From Nisaea sp. (GTDB taxonomy: Bacteria > Pseudomonadota > Alphaproteobacteria > Thalassobaculales > Thalassobaculaceae), in assembly GCF_017640745.1 (NCBI RefSeq), contig NZ_JAEPQA010000003.1, positions 1-64,000 of the forward strand: 64,000 nucleotides of DNA, written 5' to 3'. Shown one piece after another: positions 37,263-46,648 of this stretch; position 1 is the first letter of the stretch, and each line of letters starts with the position of its first letter. Under the pieces are notes generated by a model. It was not told the origin of the DNA. It saw only the letters and a list, made by a program, of their open reading frames with translations, and did not search any database. The position numbers and the translations under genes were made by a program.

Positions 37263-40200
37263 GTGCCCCGCGTGCTGAGAAGAACCACCAAGATTGCCCT
37301 GGAAGTCGTTGCCGCGGTTTTTACGGGTATCGTCGTCCTCTCGGCCTTGGTGTTCTGGCGTGCCAGCACACAGCCCATCCAGCTTGAGTTTCTGAAGGAT
37401 CGGGTCGCGGCGGCGATTTCGCCGGCCGATCTCGGAACGGCGACGATCGGCGAGCTCCGAATGGAGTGGCGCGGCTGGAGCCGGCTCTTCGAAGTGAGGG
37501 TCACCAGCCTCAAATTCGAGAATGACGCAGGCGGCGTGATTCTCTTCGCCCCGTCGGCCGATATCGCTCTCTCCGGCCCGCGCCTTCTGCTTGGCGAGAT
37601 CGCGCCCGTGCAGATCGCCGTCGACCAGCCGGTTCTCAATCTCGAGCGCCGCTCCGACGGGACCTACCAGCTCTATGGCGCCGCACCCGGTGACGGAGGC
37701 GCGATCGCGGGCGATCTCTTTTCCATCCTTCAGCAACCGACCGGAGACGGGGCCGCGGGGCTTGCAGGTCTGGAGCGGCTGGAGCGGTTCCTGCTCCGGC
37801 GCGCGACCGTCCGCATGACGGACCGCGCCGGCACGTTCGACAATCTTCGTCTGTCGGGCCTCGACAGCGTGTTTGCGCGGGAACGCGACGGCTGGCGCGT
37901 GGAAGCCCGCGCCGATCTCACGCTCGGCGACGAGACCGTGGAGATCCGGGGCGACGGAAACTATTTCTTCCGCAGCCGTGAGCTCGACGGCTCGGTTCTG
38001 TTCCAGGGATTGGCGCCTGATCTCGTACTTTCGCATCTGCCGCATTCTCCGGCGGACCTGACCGTGTCGAGCCGTCTCAGCGGCAGCATCGCCTTCTCGC
38101 TCGCGGATTTCCGCTCGCTGCTCAACGTGGACGTGATCGCCACCACGACAAAGGGAGAGGTCGCTTTCGGATCCGTGCTGCCGGCGCCGATTCCTTACGA
38201 CAGCCTGCGCTTCCAGGTCGGCTACGATGCGCATGACGACGCCGTCATGCTGCGGAATTTCGTCCTCGAACGGGGCGGGATGACCGCCATGCTGAGTGGC
38301 TCCCTGCGTGATCTCGCGGCTCCCAAGCTGGAACTGCGGACCAAGGTCACCGGCATGCCGGTGGATGAGATCGAAGATTTATGGCCCGCGGATCTCTTCG
38401 AACTGGCACGGGATTGGACGACCGGCAACCTGCTGTCCGGAACCGTCACCGAGATGGTCGCCACGCTCGACGGGCATCTGGAGGTAGGCGAGAAGACTCG
38501 CCTGCGCGACGTGTCGCTCGAAGGCTTCATGAGCTTTGACGGCGTGACGGTGCATTATCTCCGGCCGCTTCCGCCCGCCCTGGAGGTCGGCGGGCGCGCC
38601 ACATTCACGGAAAAACGCATCGACGCGGAGGTGACCGAGGGACATCTCGGCGACATTCAGCTGAAGCGCGCCGATGTTTCCCTGACCGGGATCCATACGG
38701 TCAGCGACGATTTTGCCAGCATCGAGGCCGAAATCGACGGCCCGATCTCGGAAATTCTCCGCGTTCTCGATACCGAACCGTTCGGGTACGCGCAGGCGCT
38801 CGGCCTCAAGCCGGAGGAAGTCGGCGGCACGGGCACTGGAATCATGCGCTTCGATATGCCATTGCGGCGAAAAATGACCTTCGAGATGGTCGAACTCCAG
38901 GCCTCCGGGCAATTCACCGGGGTCTCGCTTCCGACGCGGACGACCCGGCTGCCATTCGAGAACGGCGCCATGACTCTGGATCTCGACAAGACTGGTATGC
39001 TGCTCGACGGCACCGGCGATCTCTCCGGGCAGCCGGCCCAGATCGCCTTTCTGCAATCCTTCGAGGATGCGGCGGAGATTCGCCGCCGGACCCACGTGAT
39101 CGTCCGTCCGGATGTGGAGAAAATCGCTCAGCTTGGCCTCGACATGCGCCGTTTCGCCAGGGGAGAGGTCGAGCTCGACGCGACCATACAGGAGCCGCGC
39201 GACGGCGATACGCGGGTTGATCTGGTCATGGGGCTGCAGAAAACCGAGTTCAAGGTCGACGAACTCGGCTGGGAGAAGCCTGCCGGTGCTGCCGGAACCT
39301 TCCGGGCACAGATCCGGGCCCGGAACGATGCCGTCGTCGCGATCGACCAGTTCAGCGTTGCGACCGCGGATCTGGCAGCGTCGGGATCGGTGGAGTTCTC
39401 CGAAGTTACCCTGAGACCGACCCGTTTCACCGTCGACCAGCTGCAGCTTGGCAGGACCGACCTCTCGGGTGTCATCGCGACTGACGGGGCGGGCGGCTAC
39501 ACCGCGAATGTGCAGGGCCCCTTCGCCGATCTCCGCAAAGTGGTGGAAAGGTTCGACGAGGAGTCCGCGCCGTCAAAGGTTCCCCTCGTGGTGAACGCCC
39601 GGATCGATCAGGTCCTTATCGGCAAGCTGGAGCCGATGAAGGACGTGACCCTGCTGATCGAGGATGACGGAAAGGGGCGGTTCTCGCTCGCGGCAAACGG
39701 TTTGATCGGCAATGAGTCCGCCGATCTTCTCTACAGTACGGCCTCAGGCACCCCTCATTTCGACCTGAACACCCAGAACGCAGGCAATGTGATGCAGGCG
39801 TTCGAGGGATTTGACTCGATCTCGGGCGGCAAGCTGGTGGCCTCGGGCGAGATGGAGGAACGGGACGGCGGCCGGGGCTGGAACGTTGCGCTCACCGTGC
39901 TTGATTTCGATCTGGTCGAAGCGCCTGTCATGGCGCAGCTGTTGAGCGCCGTTTCAATCACCGGGCTGCCGGCGGTCGTGCAGGGGCGCGGCGTTCATTT
40001 CGACCGGCTGGATGTGAACATGCATGTCGGCGACGAAAAGCTCGTCCTCGACCGTCTGCTTGCCCAGGGACCGTCGCTCGGGATTTCGGCTTCGGGGGAG
40101 ATCGACCGGGTCATCGACGAGAGCGACCTGACCGGAATGGTCGTGCCTGCTTATGTGCTGAACCAGATCCTCGGATCGATCCCCATTCTCGGCACCCTGC

Positions 40201-40394
40201 TCACGGGCGGCGAGGGTGAGGGATTCCTCGCCTCCGAATTCTCGGTCAAGGGGCCGATCCAGCGGCCCGAAGTCACGGTGAACCCGCTGACGGCGCTGAC
40301 GCCGGGGATCTTCCGCAATCTGTTCCGTCTGGAGGATGCGCGCCCGAAGGATCCCGAGCCGGCCGAACCGCCGCGGCAGGACCGCAGCCCCTGA
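37263..40394 (+). CDS. AsmA-like/DUF3971 (YhdP-type) envelope protein
   Basis: About 1043 residues: a short basic N-terminus (VPRVLRRTTK), one membrane helix (about 11-33), then a long periplasmic part rich in beta-strands, with DUF3971 in the middle and the AsmA-C/YhdP module near the end (VVQGRGVHFDRLDVNMHVGD). Members of this superfamily form long grooves between inner and outer membranes and carry phospholipids. The start is uncertain: GTG at 37263 or 37272 both precede the helix, and neither has a strong ribosome site. It is divergent from glnE. Confidence 0.85.
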   Translation: MPRVLRRTTKIALEVVAAVFTGIVVLSALVFWRASTQPIQLEFLKDRVAAAISPADLGTATIGELRMEWRGWSRLFEVRVTSLKFENDAGGVILFAPSADIALSGPRLLLGEIAPVQIAVDQPVLNLERRSDGTYQLYGAAPGDGGAIAGDLFSILQQPTGDGAAGLAGLERLERFLLRRATVRMTDRAGTFDNLRLSGLDSVFARERDGWRVEARADLTLGDETVEIRGDGNYFFRSRELDGSVLFQGLAPDLVLSHLPHSPADLTVSSRLSGSIAFSLADFRSLLNVDVIATTTKGEVAFGSVLPAPIPYDSLRFQVGYDAHDDAVMLRNFVLERGGMTAMLSGSLRDLAAPKLELRTKVTGMPVDEIEDLWPADLFELARDWTTGNLLSGTVTEMVATLDGHLEVGEKTRLRDVSLEGFMSFDGVTVHYLRPLPPALEVGGRATFTEKRIDAEVTEGHLGDIQLKRADVSLTGIHTVSDDFASIEAEIDGPISEILRVLDTEPFGYAQALGLKPEEVGGTGTGIMRFDMPLRRKMTFEMVELQASGQFTGVSLPTRTTRLPFENGAMTLDLDKTGMLLDGTGDLSGQPAQIAFLQSFEDAAEIRRRTHVIVRPDVEKIAQLGLDMRRFARGEVELDATIQEPRDGDTRVDLVMGLQKTEFKVDELGWEKPAGAAGTFRAQIRARNDAVVAIDQFSVATADLAASGSVEFSEVTLRPTRFTVDQLQLGRTDLSGVIATDGAGGYTANVQGPFADLRKVVERFDEESAPSKVPLVVNARIDQVLIGKLEPMKDVTLLIEDDGKGRFSLAANGLIGNESADLLYSTASGTPHFDLNTQNAGNVMQAFEGFDSISGGKLVASGEMEERDGGRGWNVALTVLDFDLVEAPVMAQLLSAVSITGLPAVVQGRGVHFDRLDVNMHVGDEKLVLDRLLAQGPSLGISASGEIDRVIDESDLTGMVVPAYVLNQILGSIPILGTLLTGGEGEGFLASEFSVKGPIQRPEVTVNPLTALTPGIFRNLFRLEDARPKDPEPAEPPRQDRSP

Positions 40395-40422
40395 TCTCCC
40401 CGGCGCGGGCCGGAGGCCTGGA

Positions 40423-41670
40423 TCAGACTTCCAGCAGGACGTGTTTCTTCTTGCCCGAGGAGAGCTTGATCACGCCGTCGGCGATGTCGCCCTTGCCGAG
40501 CTTCAGGTTCTCGTCCGTCACCTGCACGTCGTTCACCCTGGCGCCGCCGCCCTTGATCAGCCGGCGCGCTTCGCCGCTGGAGGCGGCAAAACCGGCGAGA
40601 CGCAGGGCATCGACGATCCAGAACCCTTCCGCAAGTTTGGATGCTTCGACCGGAACGCGCGGCAGACCTTCGCCGAGCGCGCCCTGTTCGAAGGTCTTGC
40701 GCGCGGTCTCGGCGGCGGCATCGGCTTCGTCCTTGCCGTGCAGCAGCGTCGTTGCCTCGTTGGCGAGAACCTTCTTCGCCTCGTTCAGTTCAGCGCCTTC
40801 GAGCTTTTCCAACCGGGCAATTTCGTCCAGCGGCATCTCGGTGAAGAGACGCAGGAACTTGCCGACGTCGGCATCCTCGGTATTGCGCCAGAACTGCCAG
40901 TAATCGTAGGGCGAGAGACGCTCCTTATTGAGCCAGATGGCGCCTTTCTCCGTCTTGCCCATCTTCTGCCCGGAGGCGGTGGTGAGCAGCGGTGTGGTCA
41001 GCCCGAAGACGGTCTGCTGGTCGACCCGACGAGTCAGCTCGACGCCGTTGACGATATTGCCCCACTGGTCCGAACCGCCCATCTGCAGCTGGCAGCCGTA
41101 GCGCCGGCGCAGCTCGAGGAAGTCGTAGCCCTGCAAGATCATGTAGTTGAACTCGAGGAAGCTCAGCGACTGCTCGCGGTCGAGGCGCAGCTTCACGCTG
41201 TCGAAGCTCAGCATCCGGTTGACCGAGAAGTGCTGGCCGATCTTGCGCAGGAACGGAATGTATTCGAGTCCGTCGAGCCATTCCGCGTTGTCGCACATGA
41301 TGGCATCGCTGGCCTCGTCCCCGAAGGTCAGGAACTTCTGGAAGACCTTCTTGATGCCGTTCTTGTTGTGCTCGATATCCTCGTCGGAGAGCAGCTTGCG
41401 CGCCTCGTCCTTGAAGGACGGGTCGCCGATCTTGCTGGTGCCGCCGCCCATAAGGACGATCGGGCGATGCCCGGACTTCTGCAGGTGGCGCAGCATCATG
41501 ATCTGGATCAGGCTTCCGACATGCAGGCTGTCCGCCGTGCAGTCGAAGCCGATATAGGCGGTCACGACCTGGTTGGTCAGCAGCTCGTCCAGCGCTTCGG
41601 CATCGGTGCACTGATGCACGAAACCGCGCTCGGTCATGGTCTGCATGAAGCCCGACTTGAACTGGCTCAT
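40423..41670 (-). CDS. tyrS: Tyrosyl-tRNA synthetase
   Basis: A 415-residue class I synthetase of the TyrRS-1 type. The HIGH-like motif is SLHVGSL (about residues 48-54), tyrosine and tRNA recognition lie in [12 protein letters not shown], and the KMSKS-like motif is GQKMGKT near 231. A C-terminal S4 domain ([18 protein letters not shown]) completes it. It is divergent from anmK, a common arrangement in alphaproteobacteria. Confidence 0.97.
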   Translation of the reverse strand: MSQFKSGFMQTMTERGFVHQCTDAEALDELLTNQVVTAYIGFDCTADSLHVGSLIQIMMLRHLQKSGHRPIVLMGGGTSKIGDPSFKDEARKLLSDEDIEHNKNGIKKVFQKFLTFGDEASDAIMCDNAEWLDGLEYIPFLRKIGQHFSVNRMLSFDSVKLRLDREQSLSFLEFNYMILQGYDFLELRRRYGCQLQMGGSDQWGNIVNGVELTRRVDQQTVFGLTTPLLTTASGQKMGKTEKGAIWLNKERLSPYDYWQFWRNTEDADVGKFLRLFTEMPLDEIARLEKLEGAELNEAKKVLANEATTLLHGKDEADAAAETARKTFEQGALGEGLPRVPVEASKLAEGFWIVDALRLAGFAASSGEARRLIKGGGARVNDVQVTDENLKLGKGDIADGVIKLSSGKKKHVLLEV

Positions 41671-41801
41671 GGTCGTGTTCCCGGTGAAGATGTGTCAGAA
41701 TCCAAGGGGCGTGGACTTAGCACATGGCCTGCGGCGTCTCAACCGGAACCGCCGTTGTGGGATGCGCGCACGGACGGCTTTTCGGACAATGAGGCTTTCG
41801 G

Positions 41802-42905
41802 GTGAACGGGCAGAAGACATTCAAGGCAATCGGACTGATGAGCGGAACCTCGATGGACGGGGTCGATGCGGCGCTGATCGAGAGCGACGGCGAGGGCAGC
41901 GTGCGCCGCTTCGGGTTCTTCAGCCTGCCCTATTCGGACGCGTTCCGCGACCGTCTGAAAGCAATTCTTGGCACCTCCGAGGCGGACCCTGAACTTGCCC
42001 GGGAGCTGACGGAGCGCCATGCGGAAGCGGTCGCCGGCCTGCTGGAGCAAGAGGGCTGTCCTGCCAGCGCAGTCGACGTGATCGGCTTTCACGGTCAGAC
42101 AATCCTGCATGAGCCGCATCTCCGCCGGACGCTGCAGATCGGCGCACCGGATCTACTGGCGAGGGTCACGGGGCGGCCCGTCGTATTCGGCCTCCGGCTG
42201 GCGGACGTTGCGGCCGGAGGGGAGGGGGCACCGCTGGTGCCGGTCTATCACCGGGCGCTGACCCGCTCGCTCGGGGCGACGGTCGCCGTGCTGAACCTCG
42301 GCGGTGTCGGCAACGTCACCTGGATAGACGGCAGCGAGGAAGCCGGTCCCGAAGCCATGCTGGCCTTCGATACGGGGCCTGCGAACGCGCCGGTCGACGA
42401 TTTTGTGCGCCGGCGTCTCGGCTCGCAGTGCGATCTGGACGGAGCGCTCGCGGCGGCGGGCAGGGTCGATGAGGAGCGGCTATCCGAGCTTCTCGCGGAT
42501 CCCTATTTCGAGCGGCGTCCGCCCAAGTCACTCGATCGCGATCATTTCGCGGCACGTACGGCAAAAGCGGTCGAAGATCTCTCCGATGCGGACGGCGCGG
42601 CACTGCTGACCGCCTTCTCCGCGGCTGCGGTGGCTGCGGCGCAGCAATGGTTCCCGCATCCGCCGGGACAGTGGATCGCCTGCGGCGGCGGCCGCCGGAA
42701 TGTCACCCTGATGCGGGAATTGGCCAGTCGGCTCGACGCTCCGATCGTTCCGTCGGACAGCCTCGGATGGAACGGTGACGCGGTCGAAGCCGAGGCTTTC
42801 GCCTATCTGGCGATCCGCAGCGTGCTCGGGCGTCCGCTGACCTTTCCGGGCACAACAGGCGTTCCCGCGCCGCTGACAGGCGGCACGTTGCACCGGCCGG
42901 ACTGA
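41802..42905 (+). CDS. anmK: Anhydro-N-acetylmuramic acid kinase AnmK
   Basis: A 367-residue sugar kinase that phosphorylates and opens 1,6-anhydroMurNAc during cell-wall recycling. The start is GTG (VNGQKTFKAIG), followed by the family signature LMSGTSMDGVDAAL. The ATP-binding AFDTGPANAPVDDFV and the C-terminal ACGGGRRNVTLM are clear. A GAGG site is 9 bases upstream. Confidence 0.96.
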   Translation: MNGQKTFKAIGLMSGTSMDGVDAALIESDGEGSVRRFGFFSLPYSDAFRDRLKAILGTSEADPELARELTERHAEAVAGLLEQEGCPASAVDVIGFHGQTILHEPHLRRTLQIGAPDLLARVTGRPVVFGLRLADVAAGGEGAPLVPVYHRALTRSLGATVAVLNLGGVGNVTWIDGSEEAGPEAMLAFDTGPANAPVDDFVRRRLGSQCDLDGALAAAGRVDEERLSELLADPYFERRPPKSLDRDHFAARTAKAVEDLSDADGAALLTAFSAAAVAAAQQWFPHPPGQWIACGGGRRNVTLMRELASRLDAPIVPSDSLGWNGDAVEAEAFAYLAIRSVLGRPLTFPGTTGVPAPLTGGTLHRPD

Positions 42906-42916
42906 GCCGTCGGGGT

Positions 42917-43582
42917 TTACTTCGCTTCGACCAGCTGTTCGGTCTCGGGCAGCGACTTGTTGAGATAGTCCGTGACGATCTTGTTCACCTCGTCGAGATG
43001 CTTGCCGAAATAGTGGTCGGCGTTCTTCACCAGGACATGGTCGATGGTGATGCCCTTCTGCGTCGAGAGCTTGTCGACCAGTTTCTTCACCGAGTCCGGC
43101 GGCACGACATCGTCGGAATCGCCGTGCAGCATCAGCCCCGAAGAGGGGCAGGGGGCGAGGAAGCTGAAGTCGAACATGTTGGCCGGCGGGGCGATCGAGA
43201 TGAAGCCGGTGATTTCCGGCCGGCGCATCAGCAGCTGCATGCCGATCCAGGCGCCGAAGGAGAAGCCGCCGATCCAGCAATAGGGCGCGTTCGGATTGTA
43301 GGTCTGCAGCCAGTCCAGCGCGGACGCGGCATCGCTGAGCTCACCCTCGCCGCGGTCGAACACGCCCTGGCTTCGTCCGACGCCCCGGAAGTTGAAGCGC
43401 AGGGTCGAGAAACCGCGATTCACGAAGTTCTGGAACAGGGAATAGACGACCTTGTTGTTCATGGTTCCGCCATGCTGCGGATGCGGATGCAGCAACAGGG
43501 CGATGGGCGCGTTCTCTTTCTTGCTGTGGACGTAACGTCCTTCGAGACGCCCCTCGGGACCATTCATGATTACTTCAGGCAT
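42917..43582 (-). CDS. Alpha/beta hydrolase (YtaP/dienelactone-like)
   Basis: A 221-residue serine hydrolase of the small 'LLLHPHPQHGGTMNNKVV' group. The nucleophile serine lies in GGFSFGAWIG (about residue 108), the acid in LHGDSDDVVP and the histidine in NADHYFGKH. No signal peptide. It converges on anmK with 11 bases between stops. Substrate unknown. Confidence 0.9.
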   Translation of the reverse strand: MPEVIMNGPEGRLEGRYVHSKKENAPIALLLHPHPQHGGTMNNKVVYSLFQNFVNRGFSTLRFNFRGVGRSQGVFDRGEGELSDAASALDWLQTYNPNAPYCWIGGFSFGAWIGMQLLMRRPEITGFISIAPPANMFDFSFLAPCPSSGLMLHGDSDDVVPPDSVKKLVDKLSTQKGITIDHVLVKNADHYFGKHLDEVNKIVTDYLNKSLPETEQLVEAK

Positions 43583-43816
43583 TCGATCCGTTCCTCAACA
43601 CCGGCAGGCCGGTTTTTCCAGTTCCGGGAAGGGGTTAAGAGTCGCAATGGTTTTCTTTCCGCGACCCGGAAATTAACCGCCGCTATCCCGGTTTACTTTC
43701 ATTGCGCGATGGCTGTAATCTCATTCTGACAGTCGGAGTCTGGCTTTAGCCCACTCAGGCTGTTGAGTTCAAGTGTAGCATTGCTGCTGTGAAACGGAAG
43801 CATGGCTCAACGCTAC

Positions 43817-43841
43817 GGACGGCCGAGTTCTTCGGTCGTCC
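43817..43841 (+). promoter_or_regulatory. Ten-bp stem-loop in the iscR leader
   Basis: GGACGGCCGA / TCGGTCGTCC pair over 10 positions (one G-U) around a GTTCT loop. No T-run follows. It may be a leader structure or mRNA stabiliser. Confidence 0.4.
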
Positions 43842-43881
43842 AAGGGTACTGAACGGATGGGACCCCGTTCTGCTGAAAAGA

Positions 43882-43905
43882 TCGCCGTCGTTGGGGGAAC
43901 GGCGA
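43882..43905 (+). promoter_or_regulatory. Second stem-loop in the iscR leader
   Basis: TCGCCGT / ACGGCGA form a perfect 7-bp stem around a 10-base G-rich loop, 33 bases before the iscR start. The GGGGGT ribosome-site candidate lies downstream at 43925. Confidence 0.35.
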
Positions 43906-43938
43906 TGGGTAACGTGTTCGGCACGGGGGTCATATAAA

Positions 43939-44352
43939 GTGAAATTCAGTACTAAGGGGCGATATGCCGTAATGGCGGTATGTGATCTTGCGCGACACGA
44001 CGATGGCCGTCCGGTCTCGTTGGCCGAGATTGCTTCGCGACAAAAAATTTCAGTCTCCTATCTCGAACAGATGTTTGCACAGCTCCGCAAGGCGCGGTTC
44101 GTTCGCAGTGTCAGAGGGCCGGGTGGCGGCTATCTGCTTGCGATAGAGCCGGACCAGATCAAGGTCTCCGAGGTGATGACGGCGATCGAGCAGCCGGTGC
44201 GCGGCAACAGCGACGACGACGGGATGTTCGCGACCAGGGGCTGTGCCGACGATCCGACGAAACCGCTCTGGGAGGAGGTCGGACGTCAGGTGCTCGGATA
44301 TCTCGATCAGGTCACGGTCGACGATATCGTCTCGGGGCGAATACCCCATTAA
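43939..44352 (+). CDS. iscR: Rrf2-family Fe-S regulator IscR (single-cysteine type)
   Basis: A 137-residue winged-helix regulator starting at GTG (VKFSTKGRYAVMAVCDLARH). The Rrf2 helix-turn-helix includes SVSYLEQMFAQLRKARFVRS and the wing GPGGGYLL. Enterobacterial IscR uses three cysteines for its [2Fe-2S] cluster. Here the cluster loop has only Cys102 (TRGCADDPTKPLW), resembling the Rhodobacter IscR type with unusual ligation. It starts a same-strand run: desulfurase, ferredoxin, tenA, mnmA. It probably senses Fe-S status and controls that run. Confidence 0.93.
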   Translation: MKFSTKGRYAVMAVCDLARHDDGRPVSLAEIASRQKISVSYLEQMFAQLRKARFVRSVRGPGGGYLLAIEPDQIKVSEVMTAIEQPVRGNSDDDGMFATRGCADDPTKPLWEEVGRQVLGYLDQVTVDDIVSGRIPH

Positions 44353-44425
44353 CTCCGGAGATTCTTGACGGGATTGTTCCGTCTGCCTATCTCGGCTGTG
44401 CGTTTCACCGGGATCCGGATCTCCC

Positions 44426-45547
44426 ATGCCTGCAGCAATCTACGCCGACTACAATGCGACCGCGCCGCTTCGGGACGTTGCCATAGAGGCGATGTCGGAC
44501 GCGATGCGGACGGTCGGCAATCCGTCTTCGGTGCATGGGCCGGGGCGGACCGCGCGGGCCGCGATCGAGAAGGCCCGCGCGCAGGTCGCCGCCCTGATCG
44601 GCGCCGCGCCGCAGGCCATCGTCTTTACGAGCGGCGGAACAGAGGCCTCTGCACTGGCGCTCAAAGGCGCGGGCCGCCGCCGGGTCGTGACCAGCACCGT
44701 GGAGCATGAAGCGGTCCTCGCGGCGGTTCCGGACGCGGTCCGGCTTCCCGTCGACGCGAACGGCATCCTCGATCTCGACGCCCTCCGCTCCGTGCTCGAG
44801 GCGGATGGAGGTGAGATTCTCGTCTCGGTGCAGTGGGCCAACAATGAAACCGGAGCCCTGCAGCCGATCGAGGAGATCGCCGCCATCGCCCGCAGGTTCG
44901 GCGCGCTGCTGCACAGTGACGCCGTGCAGGCTGCCGGCAAGCTTCCGCTCGATGTCGCCACCGCCGGCCTCGATCTGCTGTCGCTCTCCGCGCACAAGAT
45001 CGGCGGGCCTGCCGGAGTGGGTGCCCTCTATGTCCGAGAAGGGCTGGACCTCGCGGCGGTTCAGTCCGGTGGGGGACAGGAAAAGGGTCGCAGGTCCGGG
45101 ACCGAGAACAAGATCGGAATCGTCGGGTTCGGCGCTGCTGCCGAAGCCGCCCGCGAAACGCTGGCCGACTGGGATCGCGTCGCCGTTCTGCGTGACCGTT
45201 TCGAGGCCGCGGTCCGGGCCGCGGGGCCGGGTGCACGGATCTTTTCCGCCGATGCCCCGCGATTGCCGAATACGAGCTGCGTCTCGCTTCCGGGCGTGCG
45301 CGGCGAGACCCAGGTGATCGCGCTCGATCTTGCCGGTATCGCGGTCAGTTCGGGCTCGGCCTGCTCCTCCGGAAAGGTCCGCCGCAGTCACGTGCTCGAC
45401 GCGATGGACCCGGGGTCCGCCGACGCCGAGACGGCGATCCGCGTTTCCCTTGGCTGGGAAAGCATTGACGGAGATGTCGACAGGCTTGTCGACGCATGGT
45501 GCGATTTGTACAACCGCGCGTCAGCCGACACAGAGCGATCCGTCTGA
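44426..45547 (+). CDS. Cysteine desulfurase (NifS/IscS-like)
   Basis: A 373-residue PLP enzyme converting cysteine to alanine and a protein persulfide. PLP-lysine is Lys191 in SAHKIGGPAG, the stacking His is in TSTVEHEAVL (about 94), and the active-site Cys313 is in SSGSACSSGKV with the long flexible loop of group I enzymes. It lies 73 bases after iscR. With mnmA three genes downstream, it may feed tRNA thiolation as well as Fe-S clusters. No IscU, IscA or HscBA gene follows. Confidence 0.95.
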   Translation: MPAAIYADYNATAPLRDVAIEAMSDAMRTVGNPSSVHGPGRTARAAIEKARAQVAALIGAAPQAIVFTSGGTEASALALKGAGRRRVVTSTVEHEAVLAAVPDAVRLPVDANGILDLDALRSVLEADGGEILVSVQWANNETGALQPIEEIAAIARRFGALLHSDAVQAAGKLPLDVATAGLDLLSLSAHKIGGPAGVGALYVREGLDLAAVQSGGGQEKGRRSGTENKIGIVGFGAAAEAARETLADWDRVAVLRDRFEAAVRAAGPGARIFSADAPRLPNTSCVSLPGVRGETQVIALDLAGIAVSSGSACSSGKVRRSHVLDAMDPGSADAETAIRVSLGWESIDGDVDRLVDAWCDLYNRASADTERSV

Positions 45548-45572
45548 GATCGAGAGAGCAACGGAGAGAAAC

Positions 45573-45893
45573 TTGCCCCGCATGACATTCATCGGCCGCG
45601 ACGGCACCCGGCAGGAAGTCGATGCCCCGCTTGGGTACACGCTGTTGCAGATCGCACGCGAGAACGACGTTGATATCGAGGGGGCCTGCGAGGGGTGCCT
45701 TGCCTGCGCCACCTGTCACGTCCATGTCGCGGCGGAATGGTTCGACAAGCTGCCTGCACCGAGCGACGACGAGGAAGACATGCTCGATCTCGCATTCAAT
45801 CTCTCCGACACTTCGCGTCTCGGCTGCCAGATCCGCATCACCGAAGAGCTCGACGGGTTGGTCGTCGCCCTGCCGCCGGACGGCTCGGCATGA
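45573..45893 (+). CDS. fdx: [2Fe-2S] ferredoxin (adrenodoxin type)
   Basis: A 106-residue electron carrier of the isc/adrenodoxin group. Cluster cysteines follow the C-x5-C-x2-C pattern in CEGCLACATC, with one extra Cys inside, and the fourth in RLGCQI. I prefer the TTG at 45573 (giving MPRMTFIGRD) because GGAGAG is 4-5 bases upstream; ATG at 45582 is the alternative. It likely supplies electrons for Fe-S assembly. The stop overlaps tenA (ATGA). Confidence 0.93.
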   Translation: MPRMTFIGRDGTRQEVDAPLGYTLLQIARENDVDIEGACEGCLACATCHVHVAAEWFDKLPAPSDDEEDMLDLAFNLSDTSRLGCQIRITEELDGLVVALPPDGSA

Positions 45894-46582
45894 GCGCTGC
45901 GCTCGTTCCGGAGGGAAGTTATCTCGATCGCCTGATCCGTTCCGCTTCTGGGGCATGGTCGGCCTATACCGAACATCCTTTCGTCGCCGGCATGGCGGAC
46001 GGAACGCTCCCGGAAGCGGCCTTCCGGCATTATCTCGGGCAGGACTATCTCTTCCTGATCCATTTCGCCCGCGCCTACGGCCTTGCGGTTTACAAGTCCG
46101 ACCGTCTTGAGGACATGCGCGCGGCTTCCGCCGTGATCAGCGGCATTCTCGACGTCGAGATGGAGCTGCACGTCAAATATTGCGCCGGCTGGGGACTTTC
46201 AGAGGCGGAGATGGCCGCCCTTCCCGAAGATCCGGCCTGCATGGCTTACACCCGCTACGTGCTGGAGCGCGGCATGGCAGGGGACGTGCTGGATCTGCAT
46301 GTCGCGCTGGCGCCGTGCGTTGTCGGCTATGGAGTCATCGGGCAAAGGCTTGCCGCCGATCCGGAGACGAAGCGCGAGGGAAACCCGTATCTCGCCTGGA
46401 TCGAGATGTATTCGGGGGAGGAGTATCTCGACGTCGCCCGCGGCGCCGCCGCGCATATCGAGGATCTTGCCGAGCGGCGCGGGGGCGAGGCGCGCTTCGG
46501 CGAACTCTCGAAGACCTTCGATGCGGCGACCGTGCTGGAACGGGACTTCTGGCAAATGGGGCTGAGTGCCGCCGGGGCGTAA
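45890..46582 (+). CDS. tenA: TenA-family thiaminase II
   Basis: A 230-residue helical aminopyrimidine hydrolase that salvages the thiamin pyrimidine (4-amino-5-aminomethyl to hydroxymethyl form). The active-site Cys143 is in LAPCVVGYG, Asp52 in LGQDYLFLIHFARAY and the C-terminal Glu in ERDFWQMG. The start overlaps the ferredoxin stop. There is no TPP riboswitch in front. Its place between ferredoxin and mnmA is odd; sulfur and thiamin supply may be linked. Confidence 0.93.
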   Translation: MSAALVPEGSYLDRLIRSASGAWSAYTEHPFVAGMADGTLPEAAFRHYLGQDYLFLIHFARAYGLAVYKSDRLEDMRAASAVISGILDVEMELHVKYCAGWGLSEAEMAALPEDPACMAYTRYVLERGMAGDVLDLHVALAPCVVGYGVIGQRLAADPETKREGNPYLAWIEMYSGEEYLDVARGAAAHIEDLAERRGGEARFGELSKTFDAATVLERDFWQMGLSAAGA

Positions 46583-46611
46583 TCCTGCTGGCTGCCATGC
46601 GCCGAGATTTC

Positions 46612-46639
46612 TTGTCTCCGGCGCGGCTTTTCCTATATT
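46612..46639 (+). promoter_or_regulatory. Sigma-70 promoter candidate for mnmA
   Basis: TTGTCT and TATATT are separated by 16 bases. Transcription would begin near 46646, three bases before the mnmA ATG, so the message would be almost leaderless. No ribosome site is visible before mnmA, which agrees with this. Confidence 0.45.
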
Positions 46640-46648
46640 GCGCCCATC

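Larger units (their letters stand above)
43583..43938 (+). other. 356-base iscR upstream region
   Basis: A long non-coding stretch upstream of iscR shared with the divergent hydrolase promoter. It holds two stem-loops (43817-43841 and 43882-43905) close to the iscR start. An open frame in phase with iscR from 43789 shows no conserved content. No clear -35/-10 pair could be chosen by eye. Confidence 0.5.

Noticed and set aside
43789-43938. A 50-codon N-terminal extension of IscR
   Set aside because: IscR proteins begin at the (V/M)KFSTKGRYA segment; the extension covers two stem-loops and shows no conserved content.
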